64,000 nucleotides of DNA from Apiotrichum sp. Y4204. Taxonomy: Eukaryota > Basidiomycota > Tremellomycetes > Trichosporonales > Trichosporonaceae. Under the pieces are notes generated by a model that was not told the DNA's origin, searched no databases, and worked only from the letters and a program-made list of their open reading frames with translations. Location: positions 496,001 through 560,000 of the forward strand of contig JAMYHL010000012.1 in NCBI GenBank assembly GCA_025531455.1, in the 5' to 3' direction. Both the position numbers and the translations under genes were made by a program. Shown here piece by piece: positions 1 to 8,914 of the stretch (within the stretch, counting starts at the first letter, position 1; every line of letters begins with the position of its first letter).

Positions 1-1618
1 CGCGTGGCGTGCATATGTGCGCCGCAAGATTGAGGCGGCGATCAAGATCCAGCGTTTCTGGCGTGGCCAGAAGGAGACGCTCATCTACGCTCAAAAGCGC
101 GACTACGGTCACCAGGTGCTTGGCGGCCGCAAGGAGCGCCGGAGGTTCTCACTTCTTGGTATGCGCAAGTTTATGGGCGACTACCTCGACGTCGGAAACC
201 CGCATTCCCCCGCTGGACAGCTGCTGCGTAACGCTGCTGGTATCTCCGCCGCAGAGACTGTCTCGTTCTCGTCTCGTGGTGAGCTCCTAGTGTCCAAGCT
301 GGGTCGCTCGTCCAAGCTCTCGCCGCGCTTCCTCATTGTCACCGACAAGGCAGTGTACATTGTCGTCAACACACAAGGCAAGGACGGCCGCGTAATGACT
401 ACACTCGAGCGCAGGATCCCGCTTGTCACTATCCGCTCAATTGCGATGACCAACCTCCGTGACGACTTTATCGTCTTCAATGTCAACCCTTGCGAGGAAG
501 GAGACCCGGTACTCTCCTGCCCCTTCAAGACGGAGCTCACTAGTGTCATTCTGACCGAGGTCGGTGGCAACCTGCCAGTCAACATTGGCCCGACGATCGA
601 GTATGCCAAGAAGAAGGACAAGAAGACGCAGATCAAGACGGTCAAGGGTGGTGGAATGGGTGATGCCGTGTACAAGTCGCACACCATCACAGTCGGCCCT
701 GGTGAGCCTCCGAACAGTGTGTCCAGCGCACAGCCGCCGCGTAAGCCAAAGGTCAAGAAGGCGGCCAAGGCGACACCGGCTGGCATGGCTGGTCGGTCGC
801 AGAACCGTCCTCAGGCGCGCGCGTTACCCGGTGCGACCAAACCTTCAGCTCCTCCTGTGATTGCCTCCTCCGTTGCCACCCCCGCTGCGACAACGGCCCC
901 TGCCGCCGCTGCCGTCAAGGCTCCCACGCCAGTCAAGGCACCAATTCCCACAAAGGCTACGGCCGCACCCGCCGGTCGTTCTGCCCCGCCCCCGCCACCT
1001 CCGCCCCCACCGGCACGTGCTGCGCCGCAAAAGGACATGTACCGCGCACTGTACAACTTTGCTGGCCAGGAGGGAGAGATGAACCTCACAAAGGGCGACG
1101 AGGTGGAGGTCAAGGAGAAGGACGACAACGGCTGGTGGATGGTGGTCAAGAATGGCCAAGAGGGCTGGGCGCCATCAAACTACCTCAAGTTGATCGAGCA
1201 GCCCGCCGCGCCACCTCCGCCGCCGAGCCGCCCCGCTGCACCGGCAAAACCCGCCGCTCCGGCAATGCCAACTGGCGGTGGTGCAGCAGCCGCAGCCTCG
1301 GCCATTGCGGCAGCCATCAACGGCGGCCGCACGTCGACGAGCTCCCCGGCTGGTTCGACACCCAACACGTCTCGCCCGTCGAGCGCGATCGGCGGCCGCG
1401 GCACACCACCAGCAATGAAGCCCAAGCCTGTCATCCCCCCTAAGCCCGGAGCCAAGCCCGCGATGGGTGGCGGCAAGCCGCCTGTCCCCGCGGCCCACCG
1501 GCCTCCCCCAGCGGCAAACAAGGGCCCCGGGCAAGTTGCCCAGCCATCTGCTGCTTCGGGCCAGCTCGATCTGGCTGCTGCGCTCCGGAAGCGCGCACAA
1601 CAGTACCACGACGAGTAG
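1..1618 (+). CDS. MYO1: Class I myosin, C-terminal part (5' end outside the window)
   Basis: The frame is open from base 2 with no start, so this is the 3' part of a longer gene. In order it shows the end of an IQ light-chain-binding motif ([11 protein letters not shown]), a basic membrane-binding TH1 domain (about residues 25-230 of the visible part, with FMGDYLDVG), an Ala/Pro-rich linker, and an SH3 domain near residues 342-394 (ALYNF ... GWWMV ... EGWAPSNYL). A second Pro-rich tail ends in [19 protein letters not shown]1-SH3-tail order is diagnostic of fungal class I myosins, which drive actin assembly at endocytic patches through Arp2/3. The acidic Asp-Asp-Trp type end usual in this family is not visible; the protein stops at HDE. 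No intron is seen in this part. Family assignment is firm; the symbol follows fungal usage. Confidence 0.95.
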   Translation, partial: AWRAYVRRKIEAAIKIQRFWRGQKETLIYAQKRDYGHQVLGGRKERRRFSLLGMRKFMGDYLDVGNPHSPAGQLLRNAAGISAAETVSFSSRGELLVSKLGRSSKLSPRFLIVTDKAVYIVVNTQGKDGRVMTTLERRIPLVTIRSIAMTNLRDDFIVFNVNPCEEGDPVLSCPFKTELTSVILTEVGGNLPVNIGPTIEYAKKKDKKTQIKTVKGGGMGDAVYKSHTITVGPGEPPNSVSSAQPPRKPKVKKAAKATPAGMAGRSQNRPQARALPGATKPSAPPVIASSVATPAATTAPAAAAVKAPTPVKAPIPTKATAAPAGRSAPPPPPPPPPARAAPQKDMYRALYNFAGQEGEMNLTKGDEVEVKEKDDNGWWMVVKNGQEGWAPSNYLKLIEQPAAPPPPPSRPAAPAKPAAPAMPTGGGAAAAASAIAAAINGGRTSTSSPAGSTPNTSRPSSAIGGRGTPPAMKPKPVIPPKPGAKPAMGGGKPPVPAAHRPPPAANKGPGQVAQPSAASGQLDLAAALRKRAQQYHDE

Positions 1619-1967
1619 AAATGTATGTTATTATGCACGCATGCAGTGGTGTGAGAGGTGTGGGTGCTGTGGGTCGCAGTCGTGATCTGGTCAGGATGGA
1701 GGCATTAGCTGTCGTCTCGCAATCAAGTCAATGCCAGTATCTGAAGTCTCTCCTTTCTCAGCCCGTGCTTCCTGTCGTTACCACAGCACGCGAGCGGGTA
1801 TGTGTGCATGCTATGTCATGAGGGGGGTCCTAGATCCTAGAGTTGTGGGGAAATGCGGTGGTGTCGAATCGGGGCGATCTGGGAGGTCAGCAAGCGGCAC
1901 TCACACAAAGGCGAAGAGCCAAACTACCACCACCTCGGTGATTCCCAGCCCTCCCCACACACCAGAC
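1619..1967. other. Convergent 3' intergenic region
   Basis: About 350 bases lie between the myosin stop and the mL40 stop on the opposite strand. I see only probable 3' UTR sequence and no supported gene; short open frames lack ATG context or coding character. Confidence 0.6.
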
Positions 1968-2537
1968 TCACCAGTCATTCCGCGGCCTCTCCCAGTCATA
2001 CGCCCAGCCCTTGCCGCGCGTCTCGGTCGGCACCCACTGTTCGCGGGGCACGAGGCCCGCCGGCCGTGCCTCGATGAACCGGCTCTCGGCCGTCTTCTTC
2101 TTGCCCTGCGCCAGCCCCTGCGCCGCAGCCTTGAGCGCCGCCCCCGAATGCGCCATGCGCACCATCGCCTTGTCGTACACCCCCGTATTGGGCATGAGCG
2201 CAGCAACAGCCTGGAGCTCATCACACGCGTCCTTCATCGCGGTGAATTTGGCTTTGAGGACAGCTTCCCGCTTTTCACGCTCACGGCGGCGGAAGAGGCC
2301 CCACGCACGCTCGATAGTCTCGTACGCCTCTGCGCTGGGGAGGGCTTTCGCGAGACGCGCACCGTGCTGCGGGTGCCGCGCGCCAGTCGGGGATGCCGAG
2401 GCCGGGGAAACGGCGTCGGAAGGATACAGCGCCGCCTTGATCACGTCGAGCTTGCTGTCTGCCGGCATGAGGAGGTGCGGGTTGCCGCGCGGCGCGGCGG
2501 CGGCGCGCGCGGACGTCGAGAGCGCGCGGCGGAGCAT
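1968..2537 (-). CDS. MRPL28: Mitochondrial large-subunit ribosomal protein mL40 (fungal Mrpl28 type)
   Basis: This single-exon gene encodes 189 residues. The N-terminus is Arg/Ala/Ser-rich without acids (MLRRALSTSARAAAAPRG), as in a mitochondrial presequence. The centre has the family-like helix YETIERAWGLFRRREREK followed by a segment resembling FTAMKDACDELQ, and the C-terminus has the typical RPAGLVPREQWVPTET block with a Trp-rich end. These features match the fungal mL40/Mrpl28 family as I remember it, a structural protein of the mitochondrial large ribosomal subunit. Length is near the family norm. It is convergent with the upstream myosin gene. A profile search (Pfam MRP-L28) would settle the name. 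Confidence 0.82.
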   Translation of the reverse strand: MLRRALSTSARAAAAPRGNPHLLMPADSKLDVIKAALYPSDAVSPASASPTGARHPQHGARLAKALPSAEAYETIERAWGLFRRREREKREAVLKAKFTAMKDACDELQAVAALMPNTGVYDKAMVRMAHSGAALKAAAQGLAQGKKKTAESRFIEARPAGLVPREQWVPTETRGKGWAYDWERPRNDW

Positions 2538-2732
2538 GGCTGGTGTGCGGAGGTGGTGATGTGGGTTGGTGTTAATCTCGGAAGTGCAAGGTGTAAGCCC
2601 AAGTAGAAGTGGAGGAGATCAGAAAAAGACGAGATCGGCACAGAAGGGGGTTCGGAGCTTCGGAGGTTGGTCGTGTGGCACCCCGGGAAGGGCTATGGGT
2701 CCCGTATGATTGGCTTTGTGAAAAAATATCCC

Positions 2733-2816
2733 GGTCGCGTGGCCAAATGGTACGGCGTCTGACTACGATTCTGAGCGTTTATCAGGAGATCGCGGGTTCG
2801 ATCCCCGTCGTGACCT
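2733..2816 (+). tRNA. tRNA-Arg: tRNA-Arg(ACG) with a 12-nt intron
   Basis: A full cloverleaf folds. The acceptor stem GGTCGCG (2733-2739) pairs with CGTGACC (2809-2815), and a D arm is present. The anticodon stem TCTGA (2758-2762) pairs with TCAGG (2782-2786), and the T arm is GCGGG/CCCGT around TTCGATC. The anticodon loop reads C-T-ACG-A before an inserted 12 nt (2769-2780) sitting after position 37, the canonical place for a nuclear tRNA intron. The internal Pol III boxes (TGGCCAAATGG and GGTTCGATCCC) are intact. Discriminator is T. ACG becomes inosine-CG in vivo and decodes CGN arginine codons. Confidence 0.95.
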
Positions 2817-2820
2817 TTTT
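2816..2820 (+). terminator. RNA polymerase III terminator of tRNA-Arg
   Basis: A run of five T follows the acceptor stem directly, the normal Pol III stop signal. Its first T doubles as the discriminator base. Confidence 0.8.
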
Positions 2821-3070
2821 GGGGCTTTCCTTCCACACGGTGGTACGGTGACATGCATGACATGGTAGCACGCGGGCGATTCGATTTATCGCTTTAGTGT
2901 ACTTATCCCATGTAGCGAGCATATACAGTAAGTATCTTGCTCTTTTTCAGTGGTCAGATACGGACCGTTCTCTCTCCCTCTGCTTGGTCCTGCGCCAAGT
3001 CCTTCTCCATACGACTTGAATTACACGGCGTCGCATACCACTTCTGAATATACCCAATACCCTACACAAG

Positions 3071-6000
3071 CTATCGCCTCCCGGTGACTTCAGCAAAGCT
3101 GCGGCGCCATCGGCTCTGGCCGCGCTGCTGCTTGGATTTTGTTTCGGGGAGGGGGTCGCGCGGTGGGGAGCCGCGCCACGGGGACCAGTCCGTCACGACG
3201 GCCCACCCCTCCCCTGGCTCAAAATCCCCCGGGTCCTCGTCATCGAGATGCGGCGAGCGCGGAGTGAATGAATTGCGTTTCTTGCGAGGCGTACCGGTTG
3301 CGCTGTCGATCGATAGATGGGGCGAGTTTGAGCGGCTCGGGGAATTGGTGGGCGACAGTGTCCGGTCGGTGGAGCGTGTATTTGACGACGATTGGGAAGA
3401 GACATGGACAGAAATGTACGGATGCTGCTCGTCGGGGACAGGGGGGAGGACGCGACCTTGGAGTGAGGATGTGCGCTTCGGGGGGGTGGGTGTGCGGGAT
3501 GGCGCAATACTGCTGACAGGGGTCTTTACTTCTGGGAGGTCGGTGGACGGGGCGGTGGGGAATTGTGTACTGGGAAAAGTATTAAACGTGGGCGCGTGAG
3601 GAGACGGGGCCTGTATGACTAGATCTGGAGGCGGGGTGGGCGGGGACGAGTCCGAGGGAGAGTTCAAGTTGACGGTCGCCGAGCTAGTTTCATTCTTGTC
3701 GTGTTCGGAAACCGGCCCGTACGGCGACGGCTCAATGTGAACTTGAATCGGCTTGTGTGCCGAGCTTGAGGTTCCGTCAACATTGAAATTGTCGGTCGGA
3801 ACAGACGGGAAGTGCTTCTCCCCGAGCTTCTCGCCTCCAGGACTCACGACGGCGTTGTCCTTGACGGCAGATTCGGGGCGGGTTTCTTGGGTGACCACAT
3901 TCGTTGCAGGTGTTTCACGGCGGTTGTCCCCCACGATGGCTGCCGCGCCAGCCCCGCCGGCCGCGATGGTCGCGTCGACCCCAGCGGCGTGTTCACGCTG
4001 CTGCTGATCGCGAAAAAATTGGTCCGCGTACTCTTCGTAGCGGAACTCGAGCTCAGAGGACGCGCGCGCGGGCGGCATCGAGCTGCGATTCGAGCTGGCG
4101 TCGTACACGTGTGTCGGCTCGGTCTCAAAGGCGTGCTCCACCCCCGAGAGGCTCACGACATCACTCGTGTCATCAAGCGCCGGCGGTGTCGTCTCGCTGC
4201 CATCGGCCGCCGACGGCATGTCCTGGCGCTCGTCGTCCGAGTTTCCGGGAGGCTGCGGCGTCGCGTCACGGTCACGCTCGACCAGCGTGGCCGATTCGGT
4301 GTCAGGATCGAGGCTCCCGCGTAGCTCATCGGGCACAACTACCGGACTGGTCTTGGTCGAGTCAGTGCCACGGGAAAACTCCATAGGTCGCAGCGTGTCG
4401 GCAGAATTGCGCGGGAGGTCGTCGACAAGGGTGTCCAAGGCATCATCCTTGATGACATCGTTGGAGGGTGATTTGGTGTCGGTAAGCACTTCAGACTGTC
4501 CTGCGAGCTTGGTGTCCACTTGGGAAGTTTCGGTTGGCTCGGACGCGGTAAGCTTTGGCTCAGAGTCCTTCTCAGCAGCCGGCGCCGCAACATGGCCCGC
4601 AGCGTCGAGATCAGTCTTGACGTCAGTCTTGACCGACTCCTCAGTCGGGGTCGTCTCCTCCTCTTTGCCCTTATCTTCACGCGCGTCCACCCCCGCAGTG
4701 TCAACTTTGGGCTCCACCTCCATTGACCCATCCTTTGCCTCCTCCCCTTCCTTCGTCTCGTTCTTGGCCGAACCCACAGTCGGAGTGAGTGGGGAGAAGA
4801 CGATGGGAGTGGTGGGCGACGCAATGGAAGATCCTTCAGCGTTGGTGACGGCCTGCTGTGCAGGCTTGACGGCAGCCTCTGCGGCTGTCGCTGCGTCCTC
4901 GGCCTTCTTCAGCGCCTCCTCGGCCTCCACCACCTGCGGTGACACCGACTTGGCGAGGGGAGCGCCAACCGCAGCCGAGTCCAGCGCGCCCGGGGCCGTA
5001 GGGGTCGGGGTCCTCTCCATAGCAAGAGGCGCTCCTCCCTCCATCTCCGTCTCAACCTCGGCCTCCTTCACCTTGTTGTCATCCACCTCGAGACGCTTCA
5101 TCTTGTCCTCGATCTCATCGGCGTCGCCACTGCGCGTCGATCCCGCAACGCTCGAGCCCGTGACGCTCCGGTCATCGAGGTCACGGTGCGCCTGGCGAGG
5201 CGTACCTGTCGGGGTGCTCACGCCGCTCACGTCCTTGAGATTATCTTCCTCTTCGGTCACGCTCTCAGGGTCGTACTGGGAAGCAAGGGACGAGCTCAGG
5301 CTGGGAGTCGACGGAGCGGCCATGTTGGCGGGGCCACCAGCGAGCGTAAGGTTGCCGGGGACGAGGTCGTGGACGGGAGGGGGAAGCTCAGCCACGGCGC
5401 TGGCAATCGGGGTGGCCGGCATGCTGCGCTCGAAGGTCTCTTCTCCAGCCTCTGCAATCGTCGACGAGGGGGTCATAGCGCCAGCATCCATCGTATCGGG
5501 AAGGCTGGAAACCAGGAGCTGCGGGGGGAGTTGGACGTCTGGGGACGTGGCGGGAGAGCTGGAACGCGAGGTGGTTATAGAGGCCGAGTCGATAGCTGCC
5601 GAGCTAGATGCCGGTGCAGAGCTGGTAGCCGATTCGGTGGGGCTATTGGAGCGAGCCGAGGTCGTGGACGGTGCGGCAGATACCGTGCCGGAAGCTGCCA
5701 CAGAGGTTGCAGTGGAGGTGGAGCCCATCCCACTCCCAGGACGAGGGGTGCTGGTCGCGCCAGAATTGGATGCGCTTGAGCTGGGCACGCGGTTGCCCGG
5801 CATCCCGCGCCCGACGTCCGACGGCGTGCGGCGACGTTCTTGGCCCGACAGACCGGCCGTCTTCGGATCCAGGCTGGGGAGGCGGTTGCCCACCAAACCT
5901 CCACGGGCGTATGACGACTGCATGGACACATTTCCAACGTACGGATTGGTGGGAAGCGGCGGGGGCGCGGCGGTATTGTTGAACTTTGCGATTCTATCGC

Positions 6001-6083
6001 GCAGCGAGTCTGACACGACGCGGGGTTTGGGAACGTCGCCCGAGACGCTGGGCGACGTGGAGCGCGACGACGCTGACTCTGGC
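3071..6083 (-). CDS. Large Ser/Thr/Pro-rich protein of unknown function, N-terminus unresolved
   Basis: A single open frame of about 1000 codons runs to a stop at 3071. Near its start is SDSLRDRIAKFNN followed by a Pro-rich stretch, a style seen near the N-terminus of several fungal cortical or actin-associated proteins. The rest is low complexity, with acidic and Ser/Thr-rich segments, an Ala/Glu helical stretch (EEALKKAEDAATAAEAAV) and a Trp-containing end (GEGWAVVTDWSPWRG). No in-frame ATG precedes SDSLRD. The frame opens after a plausible acceptor (branch-like CTAATC then CCAG, exon from 6083), so an upstream exon is needed. The only phase-compatible ATG exon I found is 6736-6908, which encodes a hydrophobic segment; this is tentative. 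I do not recognise a domain. Confidence 0.7.
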
Positions 6084-7265
6084 CTGGATGATTAGCATGG
6101 GCATGGGCACGCGACACACATGTTGGGCGAGAGATTCAGAGGCGGCCGTTGCAATCAAGGCCGAGTGCGAGTGTGTGTGTCCTCGTTCCACGATGCTGCG
6201 AGATGTTAGGTTGGAGTCAAGTGGTGGGACAGTGAAAGTGTGGACTGGACAGATGGATGGGGTGGATGGATATGGATATGGATGTTGCTTTTGGAGCAAT
6301 GCAATGACACCAGCGGCGTGCCCCCTCAGTGCAAAGCGCGTGAAGCAAGGGGCACCGTGTGCGAGCAAGCAATGTACAATGTGCTGCTCCGCTGTGATTG
6401 TGAAACGCACGCACGAGGTGGGGATGACGGGACGGGGCGGCAATAGCCAGGGCTGGGCGGCGAGTCCGGAGCTTGTTCGGCGAGGAGGGTTCGTACGTTG
6501 TGCTGTGCTTGATGCAATGTGGTTGGCTGAGAGATCGGAGAGAGAGAGAGAGAGAAAGATGTGTAGAGATTGAGCAGATGAGGAGCTGAGGGAGGGGAGG
6601 GAGAAGGATGTAGCAATGTGATGGAGCGATGGCCAGCTCGGCGGCACCACATTCACATTGACAGTTGGAAAGGGGTAAAAAAGGGTCAAACGGACGGGTC
6701 CCGCGCGTCGACTGGCAGCAACAATGAGCACAAACCTTGTTGCTGGAACGGACGTGTCTCGGGTAACAGGGCGGAGAGGATGGCGGGATGTAAGACAATG
6801 AGAGTTGAGCGAGTGTGGTGCTTGTGCTAGTAGTAGTAGAATGGTGATAGCGATGGCGGCGACGACGACAATGACAGCAGCAGCTGCGATGACGGTGGCG
6901 AACGACATTCATCCAAGCAAAATACCCCGTGATCCAGCGATGCATAAAAACAGTAGTCGAGAGCCCCTCCAAGGCTTCAGAGGGAAGACACAAGGAAGGA
7001 AGGCACAAGCAAACAGGGAGGGAAGACGGCCAAATGGCCAAATGGATGTGTGTGACGACAGTGGCGGAGCCCAAGTTGCAGACTCAGGAACAAACAGTAG
7101 TATTATGTAATAAAAATAACACCCCATTATTACACGTCACTAATGGCTCTAATGAGTCTTATCACTCTCAGCCCCGGATTGTTGTCAACAACAATCCCAT
7201 CGCCACACAAACAACGGAAAAACAAACCCACAATTAATCTCACTCTCTCCATCTCCCCATCCACC
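6084..7265. other. Intergenic / 5' leader region between divergent genes
   Basis: This stretch separates the Ser/Thr-rich gene (minus) from the NNF1-like gene (plus). It holds a GA microsatellite near 6536-6556 and a GGATAT/GGATGG-rich patch near 6255-6285. It may also hold a leader exon of the minus-strand gene (6736-6908). Pyrimidine-rich tracts on the minus strand look like promoter, 5' UTR or a long first intron. No independent gene is supported. Confidence 0.5.
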
Positions 7266-8775
7266 ATGCCCCTCGCACGAACACCACCGCCAAACGCAGC
7301 AGCTGCGGCAGCTGTGACACGCAAGGCTGGCCGAGAGCACACGTTCTCGCCGTCACAGGCGTATCCCGACGACGCGTTTCGGCCAAATACGCGTATGATG
7401 CACACCCCTCCGCCCGGTGAAGCTCCAGCTGTGCCCGCTGCTGCAACATCTGCATCCGCACCGAAGGAAACACAGCCAGAAGCAGCAGGCCCATCAACCG
7501 TGCCAGCGACCACTCCATCCCCGGAAAAGCCCGCAGAACCAGCAAGCGCCGGCCGGCAATCCGAGACGGACGCAATGGACGTCGAGGCCATTATTCCCGC
7601 GACAGAAGCTGCGATGGACGTGGACCCCCCGGCGCAACCCACCTCGCGGAGGAGTACATTTGAGCCGAGGACGCCGCGCGCGCGCCAGTCGATGCCGGCC
7701 TCTCGTGCGTCGCCGTCTCCCGAGCGAGATAACAGGTCGCGCCTGAAGCGCGCGCGGCAGTCACTCGCGGCCGGCATGCTTCCCTCATCCATACCTGTCG
7801 AACCTGAACCTGAGCCGTCTCCGGAGCCGGAAGCAGAGCCAGAGCCGCCTACCGAACCTGCACATGCGTCTCCATCTCCCGAGCCTGCCCCGGCACCGAC
7901 CACGCCGGCCCCAGCGAGGCATGCAGCCCAGCCTGCTCCGGAGGCAGGCCCCTCACATGTGACCCCCGGCCGCCGCCTGTCGCGCGCCCACCAGCGCCCA
8001 GAACGCACGCCCGCGCAGGTCCTCGCCGAGCCGGCAGTCAAGATCCCCGACACGGGCGACGCCGAGTTTGGCAAGTACTACGAGGCGCTGGTGCGCACCC
8101 TCCGTCTGCAAGTCGTGGACCGTGGGCTGAGTCGCCTTACGTGAGTGATGCGCTGGACAATAATGCTGACCCCAGACTCGAGCAGATGCGCGAGTGCTAC
8201 CCCCTCCTCGCGGCCGCCAAGCCCGAGATGTTTGAGAATGTGTGGGCGAGCATGCTGCACAAGTTGCGGGAGGAGACACTTGTGAGTCCCTCTTACCTTG
8301 ACATCGCTAATCATTTCAGAACGGCGCGATGAAGCTTCTAGCCGACTACCGTGTGGCGAAGCGCATGCGTAATTTCGCCGATATGATAGACGATGCACAC
8401 GCGTGGGCCCGCGAACATCCTGGGGAAGGCAGGCCCGACGCATGGCGCCCCGACCTCACGCCGTTCGTGCTCTCAGCCGGCGCGAATCTCGATCTGTACG
8501 ACGAGGCGTGGGAGCGTCTGCGGGACGAGTACCGCGAGGTAAGACAGCTTAGAGCCCTCTTCACAAGCTGAATCTCACCGCAGACCACGGGCGACTGTGC
8601 CGCGCGCGCGCAGCGTGTACAGGAGAAACTTGCGCGCCTGCGCTCGCTCGATGACGGCGTTTCCGACAGTGTCGTGGAGCTTGAACAGGCCAATGCGCTC
8701 CTCGAGCACTTTCCCAAGCCCGAGATGCTCGAGTGGAGCGAGAGCGTCGAGAACCGCCTCGGCGGGCGGAGGTGA
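7266..8775 (+). CDS. NNF1: Probable kinetochore MIND/Mis12-complex subunit Nnf1 (PMF1-like)
   Basis: Model: join(7266..8140,8176..8281,8320..8538,8584..8775), 463 residues; all junctions keep frame and use GTGAGT or GTAAGA donors. The first ~260 residues are disordered, rich in Pro, Glu and Ala. The C-terminal ~190 residues resemble Nnf1: an opening helix ending RLTLEQMRECYPLLAA, then KPEMFENVWASMLHKLREE, a helix ADYRVAKRMRNFADMIDDA, then WRPDLTPFVL and a Leu-rich coiled coil. Nnf1 pairs with Mis12 in the complex linking centromeric chromatin to Ndc80. The pattern match is from memory of the family and not from a profile; another kinetochore or coiled-coil protein cannot be excluded. The ATG sits in a CCACC context. 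It is convergent with the cysteine-rich membrane protein gene. Confidence 0.68.
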
Positions 8776-8914
8776 GATACGAGACACCTTTATTCATTGA
8801 GAGAGCGTCGAGAACCGCTTCGACGGGTAAAGTGGGATACGCGATACAGTCATTCATTCTCTATTGTACATTGTCTATTGTTTTTTGGCTCGGCTTCGGC
8901 CCATTCAGATGTCA

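Noticed and set aside
4167..6095. A 642-codon open frame antisense to the Ser/Thr-rich gene
   Set aside because: It lies opposite a longer, better supported frame; its Ser/Val/Ala-rich composition is what the reverse complement of GC-rich Ser/Thr/Glu codons gives.
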